Assembly (NCBI RefSeq): GCF_003696345.1
Contig: NZ_RFLX01000002.1
Coordinates: forward strand, 310,001 to 374,000
From: Teichococcus wenyumeiae
GTDB taxonomy: Bacteria > Pseudomonadota > Alphaproteobacteria > Acetobacterales > Acetobacteraceae
Reading direction: 5' to 3'
DNA: 64,000 nucleotides
Below the pieces are notes generated by a model. That model was not told where the DNA came from and did no database searches. It saw nothing but the letters and a program-made list of their open reading frames with translations. Position numbers and translations under genes: made by a program. Below are positions 36,052 through 45,840 of the stretch, in pieces (position 1 is the stretch's first letter; every line of letters begins with the position of its first letter).

Positions 36052-36232
36052 GCCGCGTTTCCCGGACGGAGTCTCCCCCGCCCGCCCGGGCCCCGGAAGG
36101 CCATAAACCAGCGAGTCGGGGCTGATCTGCGCGCCATGCCGGGGTGATCATGTCGTTAATGCTCGCTTTTTCACCTCTGAGCCCTTATTTGTGCGCCACA
36201 CAACAAGCCGCCCGGCCGCTCCTGCCCCACCC

Positions 36233-36264
36233 GGCCACCCTCTCTGGTGGCCAGGGTGCCGGGC
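36233..36264 (+). promoter_or_regulatory. Mutually exclusive hairpins in the typA leader
   Basis: GGCCACC at 36233 can pair with GGTGGCC at 36246. The overlapping CCCGGCCACCCT can instead pair with AGGGTGCCGGG further on, with a one-base bulge. Both lie about 40-70 bases before the typA ATG, a place where alternative structures could affect translation. Confidence 0.3.
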
Positions 36265-36303
36265 CGTATGCGCAGGCGGCGCAGCCTCGGGACTGCCCGC
36301 CTA

Positions 36304-38133
36304 ATGGAATTGCGCAACGTCGCTATCATTGCCCACGTCGACCATGGCAAGACGACGCTCGTCGATAATCTGCTGAAGCAGGCTGGCGCCTTCCGCGCCA
36401 ACCAGGCCGTGGCGGAACGTGCCATGGACCGTAACGACCTGGAGCGTGAGCGCGGCATCACCATCCTCGCCAAGTCCACCGCGGTGGAATGGAAGGGTGT
36501 GAAGATCAACATCGTCGACACTCCGGGCCACGCCGATTTCGGCGGCGAGGTGGAGCGCATCCTGTCGATGGTCGATGGCGCCATCGTGCTCTGCGATGCC
36601 GCCGAGGGCCCGCTGCCGCAGACCAAGTTCGTGCTGACCAAGGCGCTGGCCCGTGGCCTGAAGCCGATCGTCGTCATCAACAAGGTCGACCGCCAGGACG
36701 CCCGCGCCGATGAAGTGCTGAACGAGGTCTTCGACCTCTTCGCCGCCCTCGGCGCCTCGGACGAGCAGCTCGACTTCCACACCATGTTCGCTTCCGGCCG
36801 CCAGGGCTGGGCCGACCTGACGATGGACGGTCCCCGCAAGGACCTGTCGCCGATGTTCGACCTGATCCTCAGCCATGTGCCGGCGCCGACCGTCAACCAT
36901 GACGCGCCCTTCGCGATGAACGCGACGATCCTGGAGGCCGACCCGTTCCTGGGCCGCATCCTGACCGGCCGCATCGAGCAGGGCGTGGCCAAGACCAACA
37001 TGCCGGTGCGCGTGCTGCGCCAGGACGGCACGGTGGTCGAGACCGGCCGCCTGACCAAGCTGATGACCTTCTCGGGCCTGGACCGCGTGCCGGTCGATGA
37101 GGTGCAGGCGGGCGACATCTGCGCCATCGCCGGCCTCTCGGACGCCACCATCCCCGACACCATCGCCTCCCCCGAGGTGACGGAGCCGCTGCACGCGATC
37201 CCCATCGATCCGCCGACGCTGTCCATGACCTTCCGCATCAACGACGGCCCGCTGGGCGGCCGCGAGGGCAAGAAGGTCACGTCGCGCCAGATCCGCGACC
37301 GGCTGTTCAAGGAAATCGAGGGCAACGTCGCCATCAAGGTGAAGGTGTCCGAGGAAGTGGACGCCTTCGAGGTGGCCGGCCGCGGCGAGCTTCAGCTGGG
37401 CGTGCTGATCGAGCAGATGCGTCGCGAGGGCTTCGAGCTGACCATCGGCCGCCCCCGCGTGCTGACGCAGATCAACCCGGAGACGGGCGAGAAGGAAGAG
37501 CCCTTCGAGGAAGCCGTCATCGACGTCGATGAGGAATACTCGGGCGTCGTCGTCGAGAAGATGTCGCTTCGCAAGGGCATGATGCAGGACATGCGCCCCT
37601 CCGGCGGCGGCAAGGTGCGCCTGACCTTCCACATCCCGTCGCGCGGGCTGATCGGCTACCACGGCGAGTTCATGACGGACACGCGCGGCACCGGCATGAT
37701 GAACCGCCTGTTCCTGGGCTATCAGCCCTGGGCCGGGCCGATCGAGGGCCGCATCAAGGGCAGCCTGATCTCCAACTCCGATGGCGAGGCGGTGCAGTAC
37801 GCGCTCTTCTCGCTGCAGGAGCGTGGCACGCTGTTCGTGGACCCTGGCGCCAAGGTCTATACCGGCCTGATCCTGGGTGAGCATTCGCGCGAGAACGACC
37901 TCGACGTGAATCCCATCAAGGAAAAGAAGCTGACCAACGTCCGCGCCGCCGGCAAGGACGAGGCCCTGCTGCTGACGCCACCTCGCCGGATGAGCCTGGA
38001 GCAGGCCATCGCCTATATCGAGGACGATGAGCTGGTGGAGGTGACGCCGACCGCCATCCGTCTGCGCAAGCGCTACCTCGACCCCAACGAGCGCAAGAAG
38101 CACGCGCGTCGCTCCGAGAGCGAGGCGGCGTAA
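36304..38133 (+). CDS. typA: GTP-binding ribosome-associated protein TypA/BipA
   Basis: This 609-residue translational GTPase acts on ribosome assembly, especially under cold or stress conditions. The G1 loop AHVDHGKTT is at residues 10-18, followed by the switch [27 protein letters not shown] (G3) and NKVDRQDAR (G4). The EF-G-like domains and the C-terminal TypA domain ([18 protein letters not shown]) are complete. ATG 36304 fits the family start; a 19-residue in-frame extension is less likely. A strong terminator follows at about 38139. Confidence 0.97.
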   Translation: MELRNVAIIAHVDHGKTTLVDNLLKQAGAFRANQAVAERAMDRNDLERERGITILAKSTAVEWKGVKINIVDTPGHADFGGEVERILSMVDGAIVLCDAAEGPLPQTKFVLTKALARGLKPIVVINKVDRQDARADEVLNEVFDLFAALGASDEQLDFHTMFASGRQGWADLTMDGPRKDLSPMFDLILSHVPAPTVNHDAPFAMNATILEADPFLGRILTGRIEQGVAKTNMPVRVLRQDGTVVETGRLTKLMTFSGLDRVPVDEVQAGDICAIAGLSDATIPDTIASPEVTEPLHAIPIDPPTLSMTFRINDGPLGGREGKKVTSRQIRDRLFKEIEGNVAIKVKVSEEVDAFEVAGRGELQLGVLIEQMRREGFELTIGRPRVLTQINPETGEKEEPFEEAVIDVDEEYSGVVVEKMSLRKGMMQDMRPSGGGKVRLTFHIPSRGLIGYHGEFMTDTRGTGMMNRLFLGYQPWAGPIEGRIKGSLISNSDGEAVQYALFSLQERGTLFVDPGAKVYTGLILGEHSRENDLDVNPIKEKKLTNVRAAGKDEALLLTPPRRMSLEQAIAYIEDDELVEVTPTAIRLRKRYLDPNERKKHARRSESEAA

Positions 38134-38138
38134 GAACG

Positions 38139-38170
38139 AAGGGCGGCCCGGGACACCGGGCCGCCTTTTT
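38139..38170 (+). terminator. Rho-independent terminator after typA
   Basis: GGCGGCCCGG and CCGGGCCGCC flank a short loop and are followed by TTTTTT. It starts a few bases past the typA stop. Confidence 0.8.
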
Positions 38171-38255
38171 TCATGCCCACTGCCGGCAGGCGTGGCGGCA
38201 ACCGCCGCGGATACGCCGCATTGTGCTGGAGCCACCCAGCACAAAGGCGCCGGTC

Positions 38256-38504
38256 ATGCTCATCAGGATCGCGGCAGGTCTTCTTCTGCTCACAGGCTGC
38301 AGCCTGCCCCTGGAAGGCGGCGGCGCCGGGCGCCCGCGGCCCGAGATCGGTGTCGATGCGCGGGGCCCGGAAACCCGGGCCGAACCCTTCAGCGGCCGGA
38401 CGCTGCAACCGGGCGACGCCACCGCCCCCGGCGGCACCGGCGGGCTCAGCGACAGCGGCATCCCGGGCGAGAGCGGCAGCGGCTTCCCCGGTACGGGCCG
38501 CTGA
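38256..38504 (+). CDS. Small lipoprotein, Gly/Pro-rich
   Basis: This 82-residue protein has a signal sequence ending in a lipobox (LLLLTGC, Cys about residue 15) and a disordered Gly/Pro/Ser-rich mature part. There is no recognisable domain. It starts at ATG 38256; an ATG at 38223 would put extra residues ahead of the signal. It follows the typA terminator and ends 11 bases before the convergent XRE gene. Confidence 0.6.
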   Translation: MLIRIAAGLLLLTGCSLPLEGGGAGRPRPEIGVDARGPETRAEPFSGRTLQPGDATAPGGTGGLSDSGIPGESGSGFPGTGR

Positions 38505-38515
38505 GCGGCGGGCGC

Positions 38516-38869
38516 TCAGCCCTCCCGCCCTTCCTCCATCACGGCCCGCATCGCGGCGATCTGCGCCGCGCTCAGGCTGCGGATGCGCAGCGCCAGCCGG
38601 TTCGCCATCTCGGTGGCCTCCGGCGAAAGCCCGGCGGTATCCAGCACCACCCTGGGATGGGAGATGCGGGCCAGCCGCGTCATCTCGTCGTCCCAAAGGC
38701 CGAAATACTCGTTCACCTGCTGGATCAGCCCGGCGGAAGGCAGCCCACGCCGCCCGTGTTCCAGCGCCGAGAGATAGGCGGCCGAGACCTGCAGCGACGC
38801 CGCGAGGCCGGAGAGGGTCACCCCCCGCTCCTCCCGCAGCGCGCGCAGCCGGGCGCCGAAAGGGGTCAC
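38516..38869 (-). CDS. XRE-family helix-turn-helix regulator
   Basis: This 117-residue protein has an N-terminal Cro/C1-type HTH (residues about 3-60; LRALREERGVTLSGLAASLQVSAAYLSALEHGRRGLP) and a C-terminal helical region. It starts with GTG 38869, which overlaps the stop of the Smr gene (GTGA), so it is translationally coupled to it. A longer frame exists but overlaps the Smr gene and is not needed. Confidence 0.85.
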   Translation of the reverse strand: MTPFGARLRALREERGVTLSGLAASLQVSAAYLSALEHGRRGLPSAGLIQQVNEYFGLWDDEMTRLARISHPRVVLDTAGLSPEATEMANRLALRIRSLSAAQIAAMRAVMEEGREG

Positions 38870-39417
38870 GGCAGGCGGCGGCGGCGCAGCAGCAGATGCA
38901 CCGCGCCCTGGTTGGCGGCATGGGGATAGGCGGCGCCCAGCACCATCTGGCGCAGGTCCGGCGCATTCAGCCAATGCGGGAATTCCCGGCGCAGCACGCC
39001 GCCTTCCGGCATTGGCCCCTTGCCGGTCACCACCGCCACGCAGCGCAGGCCATCGGCCTGGGCGGCGTGCAGGAAAGCGCGAACGGCATGGTAGGCGTCC
39101 TGCGCCCGGCGGCCGTGCAGATCCAGCGTGCGCTCCGGCCGGGTGCGGCCCCGGTGCAGGTCCCGCCAGCGGGAGCGGTCCAGCCCGGCGGGCGGCTGCC
39201 CCACCTGCACCGGCGGGTTGCGCTTCGGCAGCGCGTGCCCGGCGGGCCTGGCGGCGGGCGGCGGTGGTGCGGCGGCGGGGGAGGGTTGCGGCGCGGCGGC
39301 GGGCGGCGGGGCAGGCAGCGGCGGCAGGGCATGGCCCGGCAGGGGCCGCACGGCGGCGGCAAAGGCGCGCCACAGGGCGCGTTCCTCTTCAGTCAGTGTG
39401 CGAGCGCGGCGGGCCAT
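38866..39417 (-). CDS. Smr domain protein
   Basis: This 183-residue protein has a charged N-terminal helix, a long Pro/Ala-rich linker (residues about 30-65), and a C-terminal Smr domain (RTLDLHGRRAQDAYHAV and VAVVTGKGPMPEGG). Smr domains occur as free-standing nucleases or ribosome-rescue factors. It is coupled to the XRE regulator by GTGA overlap. Confidence 0.88.
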   Translation of the reverse strand: MARRARTLTEEERALWRAFAAAVRPLPGHALPPLPAPPPAAAPQPSPAAAPPPPAARPAGHALPKRNPPVQVGQPPAGLDRSRWRDLHRGRTRPERTLDLHGRRAQDAYHAVRAFLHAAQADGLRCVAVVTGKGPMPEGGVLRREFPHWLNAPDLRQMVLGAAYPHAANQGAVHLLLRRRRLP

Positions 39418-39462
39418 GATGCTTCCGCTCTTACAGGCTGCGGGCGGTGCGATAAACGGCTC

Positions 39463-40155
39463 TCAGCCCGGCACGTCCTCCGCCATCGCATGGCCGGCGC
39501 GATGCCGCCGCAGCATCCAGAGCCCCAGCAGGGCGGAAACCACGAAGAGCACCACGGCCAGCGCGATCTGCCAGTTGCGCGCCACCGCCACGCCGCTGCC
39601 GGCCAGCGCGAAAATCACCGTCTGCGGCAGGTAGCCCACCGCCGAGCCGGCCAGGAAGGCCAGGGCCGGGATGCCGGACAAACCCGCCAGCAGGTTCAGC
39701 GCCAGGTTGTTGCCCACCGGCAGCAGCCGCAGCGCCAGGGTGGTGTTGAAGGGGCTGGCGGCCAGCACGTCCCGCAGCGCCCGCAGGCGGCGGCCGAATC
39801 GCCCGTCCAGCCGGCGCTGCGCCCAGCCGCGCCCCACGGCAGCGGCCCAGAAAAAGGCGGCGGCGCAGCCCAGCAACTGCGCCACCATGCCCAGCATGCC
39901 GCCGATCCAGGCCCCGAAGGCATAGCCACCCAGGAAGGCCACCGCCTGGCGCGGCACGCCCACGGCGCAGGCCAGGGCGCCGAGCAGCAGGAAGGCGGCT
40001 TCGCCCCACAGGTCCTGCTGCAGGCCGAAGCGCTGCACCCAGGCCTCGGGGCGGCCATCGCCCAGCTCCCGCAGCAGCCAGCCACCCAGGCCGAGGCCGG
40101 CGGCCAGCAGCGCCAGCTTGGCGATGGAGCGCAGGCGCGGCGGCAGGGTCTTCAC
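39463..40155 (-). CDS. TVP38/TMEM64 family membrane protein
   Basis: This 230-residue protein has about six hydrophobic segments and the VTT-domain hallmarks (GVPRQAVAFLGGYAFGAWIGGMLG, LALRLLPVGNNLALNLLAGLSGI, VGYLPQTVIFALAGSG). Relatives of the DedA/VTT family are linked to lipid scrambling or membrane homeostasis. GTG 40155 overlaps the stop of the glycosyltransferase by four bases, so I prefer it over ATG 40212. Coupling to a glycosyltransferase for lipid-linked sugars fits a lipid role. Confidence 0.85.
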   Translation of the reverse strand: MKTLPPRLRSIAKLALLAAGLGLGGWLLRELGDGRPEAWVQRFGLQQDLWGEAAFLLLGALACAVGVPRQAVAFLGGYAFGAWIGGMLGMVAQLLGCAAAFFWAAAVGRGWAQRRLDGRFGRRLRALRDVLAASPFNTTLALRLLPVGNNLALNLLAGLSGIPALAFLAGSAVGYLPQTVIFALAGSGVAVARNWQIALAVVLFVVSALLGLWMLRRHRAGHAMAEDVPG

Positions 40156-40919
40156 GCCTGGGGGGCGCCAGGGGGCAGCAGTTGCGGGCGCTTCCAGCGG
40201 CGCTGCAGCCACATCACGCCCATCAGGTCCGAGATGCCGACCAGCGCGCGGTCCAGCGTGCCGTAGTTGGAGGTGCCGCGCAGCCGGGGCCGGTGGTTCA
40301 CCGGCCGGCTGACCACCCGGCCGCCGGCGCGCAGCACCAGCGCGGGCAGGTAGCGGTGCATGTGGTCGAAGGGCGGCAGCTCCAGGAACAGCGCGCGGGG
40401 AAAGAGCTTCAGCCCGCAGCCGGTATCGGGTGTCGCATCGCCCAGCAGCCGGGCGCGCAGCCGGTTGGCGAAACGGCTGGACAGGCGCTTGATCTGCGTG
40501 TCCCGCCGGTTGACGCGCCAGCCCGCTGCCAGCAGCCGGTCGTTCTCCGGCTCGGCCCGCACGAAATCCCAGAGTGCCGGGATATCGGCGGGGTCGTTCT
40601 GCCCGTCCCCGTCCAGGGTCGCGATCCAGGCGGCGCGGGCGGCGCGCACGCCGGTGACGATGGCCGCCGACTGCCCGCAGGAAGCCGCGTGCCGCAGCAC
40701 CCGCAGGGCCGGCGCGCGCCGCGCCGTGCCGGCCAGGGCGGCGGCGGTGCCGTCGGTGGAGCCATCGTCCACGTAGATGATCTCATGCGGCAGCCCGGCC
40801 AGGGCGGCGGAAATCTCATCCACCAGCGGGGCGATGTTCTCGGCCTCGTTGCGCACGGGCACCACCACGGCCAGCAGCGGGACAAGGGAGGACTCGGCGG
40901 GGCGCGGTGCGTCAGACAT
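40152..40919 (-). CDS. Family 2 glycosyltransferase (dolichol-phosphate mannosyltransferase-like)
   Basis: This 255-residue GT-A protein has the N-terminal LAVVVPVRNEAENIAPLVDE motif, the VDDGSTDGT nucleotide loop, and the metal-binding DGDGQNDP. It lacks C-terminal transmembrane helices seen in larger DPMS proteins. Such enzymes charge a lipid phosphate carrier with sugar from a nucleotide donor. The start at 40919 gives the usual N-terminus; it precedes the VTT-family gene, with which it is coupled. Confidence 0.9.
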   Translation of the reverse strand: MSDAPRPAESSLVPLLAVVVPVRNEAENIAPLVDEISAALAGLPHEIIYVDDGSTDGTAAALAGTARRAPALRVLRHAASCGQSAAIVTGVRAARAAWIATLDGDGQNDPADIPALWDFVRAEPENDRLLAAGWRVNRRDTQIKRLSSRFANRLRARLLGDATPDTGCGLKLFPRALFLELPPFDHMHRYLPALVLRAGGRVVSRPVNHRPRLRGTSNYGTLDRALVGISDLMGVMWLQRRWKRPQLLPPGAPQA

Positions 40920-41054
40920 GGGGGGAGGCGGCGTAGCAGCCGCAGCGGGGCCGAACAAGCCGCATGCTGTCGGGGCCGGCGGGGGAGGCATGCCGCTGCC
41001 GCAGCGCAACACAGCGGCATAAGGCAGCGCGATGTGATATGCCATGCCCCCACC

Positions 41055-42137
41055 ATGCCCTTCGATCCGCCCCCCTCCTCCCCTCCCCTCCCCACGCGCG
41101 AGGCCGCCGACCGCCGCGCCATCGCCCGCTGGCTGCTGGCGGTGGCCGGCATGGTCTGGATCATGATCGCGCTGGGCGGCGCCACGCGGCTCACCGGCTC
41201 GGGCCTGTCCATCATGGAATGGGCGCCGCTTTCCGGCACGCTGCCGCCGCTGTCGCATGCCGAATGGCAGCGGCTCTACGACCTCTACCGCACCATCCCG
41301 CAATACGAGCTGGTCAACCGCGGCTTCGGGCTGGAAGGCTTCCAGCGGATCTTCTGGCTGGAATGGACGCACCGGCTCTGGGGCCGGCTGATCGGGCTGG
41401 CCTTCCTGCTGCCGCTGGTCTGGTTCTGGGTCCGTGGCCGGGTCCCGGCGGGGCTGAAGGGGCGGCTGGTGGTGCTGTTCCTGCTCGGCGGTGCCCAGGG
41501 CGCGGTGGGCTGGTTCATGGTCGCCTCGGGCTTCGAGGCCGACCGCACCACCGTCTCCCCCTACCGGCTGGTGGTGCATCTGGGGCTGGCGCTGCTGCTC
41601 TATGCCATGCTCATCTGGACCGCGATGAGCCTCTCGCACCCCCATCGCGACGCCCCGCCCGCCGCCGCGCCGCTGCGCCGGCTGGCGCATCCCGTGGCCG
41701 GGCTGGTGGTGCTGGCCATGCTGGCGGGCGGCTTCGTGGCCGGCCTGCGCGCCGGGCTCGACTACAATACCTTCCCGCTGATGGATGGGCGGCTGGTGCC
41801 GGCCGGCTATGCCGCGCTCTCCCCCTTCTGGCAGAATTTCACGGCCAATATCGCGGCGGTGCAGTTCAACCACCGCCTGCTGGCCACCCTGGCCGGCATC
41901 GGCGCCGTGGCGCTGGCCGTCTGGGGCGCGCGGGCGCTGCCAGCCGGCCGGGCGCGCACCGCGCTGCTGGCGCTGGGCGGGACGGTGGCGCTGCAATATG
42001 CCCTCGGCGTCGCCACCCTGCTGCTGGTGGTGCCGGCTTGGCTGGGCACGCTGCACCAGGCCGTGGCGGTGGGCGTGCTGACGGCGGCGCTCGCCAGCCT
42101 GCACGCGCTGCGCCGCCCCCGTCCCTCCGGCCCCTGA
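41055..42137 (+). CDS. ctaA: Heme A synthase, COX15/CtaA type 2
   Basis: This 360-residue membrane protein oxidises heme O to heme A for cytochrome c oxidase. It has eight hydrophobic helices with the conserved histidines of the family: WTHRLWGR in the first half, RLVVHLGLALL, QFNHRLLAT, and LGTLHQAVAVG near the end. GGATRLTGSGLSIMEWAPLSG at residue 39 onward is highly typical of the alphaproteobacterial form. The start at 41055 gives a normal cytosolic N-terminus. It diverges from the glycosyltransferase over about 130 bases. Confidence 0.95.
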   Translation: MPFDPPPSSPPLPTREAADRRAIARWLLAVAGMVWIMIALGGATRLTGSGLSIMEWAPLSGTLPPLSHAEWQRLYDLYRTIPQYELVNRGFGLEGFQRIFWLEWTHRLWGRLIGLAFLLPLVWFWVRGRVPAGLKGRLVVLFLLGGAQGAVGWFMVASGFEADRTTVSPYRLVVHLGLALLLYAMLIWTAMSLSHPHRDAPPAAAPLRRLAHPVAGLVVLAMLAGGFVAGLRAGLDYNTFPLMDGRLVPAGYAALSPFWQNFTANIAAVQFNHRLLATLAGIGAVALAVWGARALPAGRARTALLALGGTVALQYALGVATLLLVVPAWLGTLHQAVAVGVLTAALASLHALRRPRPSGP

Positions 42138-42142
42138 ACGCC

Positions 42143-44416
42143 ATGGCGCAGTCCCCGGATTCGCTGCCGGTCCCGGAACTGCCAGTGGCGGTGGCCGCCT
42201 TGGCGGCGGCGCCCATCAGCGTCGTCGTCTTCGACGCCGAGGACCGGCTGCGTTTCGCCAATGCCGAGATGCTGCGCCAGCTCAACATGCCGGCCGATAC
42301 GGTGCTGATCGGCCGCACGCAGCGGGAGCTCTCGCGGCTGATCGCCTTCCGCGGCCTGCTCGGCCCCGGCGACCCGGAATTGCTGGCCGAGCAGCTGATG
42401 CGGGTGGACCGCAGCCGCCCGCACCGCCGCACCGGGCGCCGCGCCGATGGCCGCTGGTTCGACTTCATCTCGGAACCGCTGCCCGGGGGCGGCTTCGTCT
42501 CCTATTCCTTCGAGGTCACCCAGCACCGCCGCGCGGAAGAGGAGGCGCTGGAGCGCAACCGGCAGCTTGAGCTGGCGCTGCGCCACCAGCATACCGGCAT
42601 CGGCCTCTACAACGCCGCGCACCGGCTGGTGCGCCACAACGATGCCTATGAGCTGGTGCTGGGGCTGGTGCCCGGCACGCTGCAGCCGGGCTCGACCATG
42701 ACGGAAGTGTACCAGCACATGCTGGCGCGGCATGGCGCGGATTCGCCGATCCTGGCCGCTGTCGAGGAGCGCGAGCGGATCGACCGCAGCCGGCCGCATG
42801 ACGAGATCCGCCCGCTGCCGGATGGCCGCGCCCTGCGCAACATCAGCCGCCCCCTGCCCGATGGCGGCTTCCTGGAGACGGTGGAGGACGTGACGCCGCT
42901 GCGCCGGGCGGAGGACGAGGCGCAGCACCGCGCCGCCACCCTGCGCGGCGTGCTGGCGGCGCTGCCCCATGGCGTCTGCGTCTATGACGCCGACCACCGC
43001 CTGACCATGGTGAACGAGGCGTACCAGCGCATCCTGAAGGGCGCCGAGCTGAAGGTGGGCGACCACCTGCTGGACATGTGCCGCGCGCGCGAGGCCGCCG
43101 GCGAATACGGCCCCGGCGTCACCGGCGAGGAAGTCTACCGCCGCCAGTTCGAGTATACCGGCACCCCCCGCCAGCGCATCCGCCCCGACGGCACCGTGCT
43201 CTCGGTGCGCAACGCGCCGCTGCCGGATGGCGGGCATATCAACGTGGTGGCGGATGTGACCGCGCTGCACCAGGCCGAGGCCCAGGCGCAGCAGCGTGCC
43301 GACCTGCTGCGCGCCATGCTGGACAACATGCGCCACGGCGTCTGTCTCTTCGACCGCGACCTGCGCGTGGTGGCGCGCAACGACCTGGCGCTGACCCTCA
43401 GCGGGCTGCGGGCGGATGAGATGGTGCCCGGCGCGCATCTCGACACGCTGCGGGAGCTGCAGTTCCAGCGCGGCGAATTCGGCACCGGCCCGGCGGCCGA
43501 GGCGGCCTACAGGGCGCGCATCCGGTTGATCGATCCGCGGTCGCGGGAGCGCTATACCCGCACCCGCGCCGACGGCACCGTGATCGAGATCAGTTCCGAC
43601 CCCACGCCGGATGGCGGCTTTGTCCGCACCTATACCGACATCACCGAGGAGCAGCGCATCCGCGCCGAGATGGAGCAGGCGCGGCGGGTGGCGGAGGAAG
43701 CCAATTCCGCCAAGACGCGCTTCCTGGCCACCATGAGCCATGAGCTGCGCACGCCGCTGAACGCCGTGATCGGCTTTTCCGAGGCGCTGCTGACCGACGA
43801 CCGCCTGCCCGAGGAGGCGCTGGAATTCTCCAGCGCCATCCTGGAGGCCGGGCGGCACCTGCTGTCGCTGATCGACGACATCCTGCAGGTGGCGCAGATC
43901 GGCAGCGGCGACCTGCCGGTGCAGACCCGCCCACTCTTCCTGCCCAGCGTGCTGGAAAGCGCCGTGCGGTTGGTGCGTGGCGTGGCGGAGGTGGCGCAGG
44001 TTTCCCTGACGATGGAATGCGAGGCCGAGCTGCCACGTTGCATGGCGGAGGAACGGCGGCTGCGGCAGGTGCTGCTCAACCTGCTTTCCAATGCCGTGAA
44101 GTTCACGCCTGTGGGCGGCGGCGTGCATGTCACCGCCGAAACCCTGCCCGATGGCTGCCTGGGGGTGACGGTGCGCGACACCGGCATCGGCATCGACCCC
44201 GAGCAGCTGCCCCGCGCCTTCGAGCCCTTCGTGCAGTTGGAAACCTCGCATGACCGGCGCTACGGTGGTTCCGGCCTCGGCCTTTACCTGGCGCGCGCCT
44301 TTGCCCGCGCCATGGGGGGCGAGCTGACGCTGGACAGCGCGCGCGACCAGGGCACCACCGCCCGGCTGCGCCTGCTGCGCGCCCCCGCCCCCATCTCGCA
44401 GGAGCAGACCGCATGA
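42143..44416 (+). CDS. Multi-PAS sensor histidine kinase
   Basis: This 757-residue cytoplasmic kinase begins with at least four PAS-like units (residues about 15-120, 140-250, 265-380, 395-500) each sharing the RxRPDG/LPDGG motif of the PAS_7-like family. It ends with a classic HisKA box (FLATMSHELRTPLNAVIGFSEAL; phospho-His around residue 533) and a HATPase_c domain with LLNLLSNAVKFTP, RDTGIGID and GGSGLGLYLARAFA. It has no transmembrane helix and no cognate response regulator in view, so the partner is unknown. It starts five bases after ctaA and overlaps tldD by four. Confidence 0.88.
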   Translation: MAQSPDSLPVPELPVAVAALAAAPISVVVFDAEDRLRFANAEMLRQLNMPADTVLIGRTQRELSRLIAFRGLLGPGDPELLAEQLMRVDRSRPHRRTGRRADGRWFDFISEPLPGGGFVSYSFEVTQHRRAEEEALERNRQLELALRHQHTGIGLYNAAHRLVRHNDAYELVLGLVPGTLQPGSTMTEVYQHMLARHGADSPILAAVEERERIDRSRPHDEIRPLPDGRALRNISRPLPDGGFLETVEDVTPLRRAEDEAQHRAATLRGVLAALPHGVCVYDADHRLTMVNEAYQRILKGAELKVGDHLLDMCRAREAAGEYGPGVTGEEVYRRQFEYTGTPRQRIRPDGTVLSVRNAPLPDGGHINVVADVTALHQAEAQAQQRADLLRAMLDNMRHGVCLFDRDLRVVARNDLALTLSGLRADEMVPGAHLDTLRELQFQRGEFGTGPAAEAAYRARIRLIDPRSRERYTRTRADGTVIEISSDPTPDGGFVRTYTDITEEQRIRAEMEQARRVAEEANSAKTRFLATMSHELRTPLNAVIGFSEALLTDDRLPEEALEFSSAILEAGRHLLSLIDDILQVAQIGSGDLPVQTRPLFLPSVLESAVRLVRGVAEVAQVSLTMECEAELPRCMAEERRLRQVLLNLLSNAVKFTPVGGGVHVTAETLPDGCLGVTVRDTGIGIDPEQLPRAFEPFVQLETSHDRRYGGSGLGLYLARAFARAMGGELTLDSARDQGTTARLRLLRAPAPISQEQTA

Positions 44417-45840
44417 GCGCGCTCGACACCACCGACCGGCTGTTCTTCCGCGAACTGGACCCCGGCGCCGCCACCCGCATCCTGGGCGATGCGCTGCATG
44501 GCGCCGATGACGGCGAGCTGTTCCTGGAATACCGCGAAAGCGAGGCCATCAGCCTCGACGACGGCCGCATCCGCAGCGCCAGCTTCGACACCACGCGCGG
44601 CTTCGGCCTGCGCGCCGTGGCGGGAGAGGCCGCCGGCTATGCCCATGGCGGCGAGATCTCGGAAGCCGCGCTGAAGCGGGCGGCGGAGACGGTGCGCGCC
44701 ATCTCCTCCGGTGCCTCCGGCACGCTGGCCGTGGCGCCGCGCGCCACCAATGCGCGGCTCTATGTGCCGGACAACCCGCTGCCGGTCATGGACTTCGCCG
44801 CCAAGACGGCGCTGCTGGCCGCCATCGACGCCCATGCCCGCGCCCGCGACCCGCGCGTGACGCAGGTGATGGCCAGCCTGACCGGCGAATGGCAGGCGGT
44901 GCAGATCCTGCGCGCCGATGGCACCCGCGTGGCCGACCTGCGCCCGCTGGTGCGGCTGAATGTCGCCGTGGTGGTGGAAAGCGACGGCCGGCGCGAGACC
45001 GGCAGCCATGGCCTGGGCGGCCGCTTCGCCTATGACCAGATCACTTCCGAAGCGCAGTGGAAGGACGCGGTGGAAAAGGCGCTGCGCCAGGCGCTGATCA
45101 ACCTCGACGCCGTGCCCGCGCCCGCCGGCGAGATGGAAGTGGTGCTCGGCCCCGGCTGGCCCGGCATCCTGCTGCACGAAGCCATCGGCCATGGGCTGGA
45201 AGGCGACTTCAACCGCAAGAAGACCTCTGCCTTCGCCGGCCTGCTGGGACAGCGCATCGCGGCGCCGGGCGTGACGGTGGTGGATGACGGCACCCTGCCC
45301 GACCGCCGCGGCAGCCTGACCGTGGATGACGAGGGCACGCCCAGCGGCCGCACCGTCATGATCGAGGACGGCATCCTGAAGGGCTTCATCCAGGACCGAC
45401 AGAACGCGCGGCTGATGGGCGTGAACCCCACCGGCAATGGCCGCCGCCAGAGCCATGCCCATGCGCCCATGCCGCGCATGACCAATACCGTGATGCTGGC
45501 GGGCCAGCATTCGCCGGAGGAGATCCTTTCCACCGTCAAGCGCGGCATCTATGCCGTGAACTTCGGTGGCGGGCAGGTGGATATCACCTCCGGCAAGTTC
45601 GTCTTCTCGGCCTCCGAGGCCTACCTGGTGGAGAACGGCAAGGTCGGCGCCCCGGTGAAGGGCGCGACGCTGATCGGCTCCGGCGCCGATGCGCTGACCA
45701 AGGTCTCCATGATCGGCCATGACGTGGCGCTGGACCCCGGCATCGGCACCTGCGGCAAGCAGGGCCAGGGCGTGCCGGTGGGCGTGGGCCAGCCGACATT
45801 GAAGCTCAATGGCCTGACGGTCGGCGGCACCGCCGTCTGA
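44413..45840 (+). CDS. tldD: Metalloprotease TldD
   Basis: This 475-residue protein is the TldD subunit of the TldD/TldE protease, which processes modified peptides and antitoxins. The metal-binding HEAIGHGLEGD is near residue 255, followed by the PRMTNTVMLAG region and the C-terminal GIGTCGKQGQGVPVG block of the family. The TldE partner is not nearby. It overlaps the kinase upstream by ATGA and the GNAT gene downstream by one base. Confidence 0.96.
   Translation: MSALDTTDRLFFRELDPGAATRILGDALHGADDGELFLEYRESEAISLDDGRIRSASFDTTRGFGLRAVAGEAAGYAHGGEISEAALKRAAETVRAISSGASGTLAVAPRATNARLYVPDNPLPVMDFAAKTALLAAIDAHARARDPRVTQVMASLTGEWQAVQILRADGTRVADLRPLVRLNVAVVVESDGRRETGSHGLGGRFAYDQITSEAQWKDAVEKALRQALINLDAVPAPAGEMEVVLGPGWPGILLHEAIGHGLEGDFNRKKTSAFAGLLGQRIAAPGVTVVDDGTLPDRRGSLTVDDEGTPSGRTVMIEDGILKGFIQDRQNARLMGVNPTGNGRRQSHAHAPMPRMTNTVMLAGQHSPEEILSTVKRGIYAVNFGGGQVDITSGKFVFSASEAYLVENGKVGAPVKGATLIGSGADALTKVSMIGHDVALDPGIGTCGKQGQGVPVGVGQPTLKLNGLTVGGTAV

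Noticed and set aside
40964-42142. A 1150-codon frame that would extend the PAS kinase upstream
   Set aside because: The first 390 codons are the shadow of ctaA. The kinase starts cleanly at 42143 after the ctaA stop.
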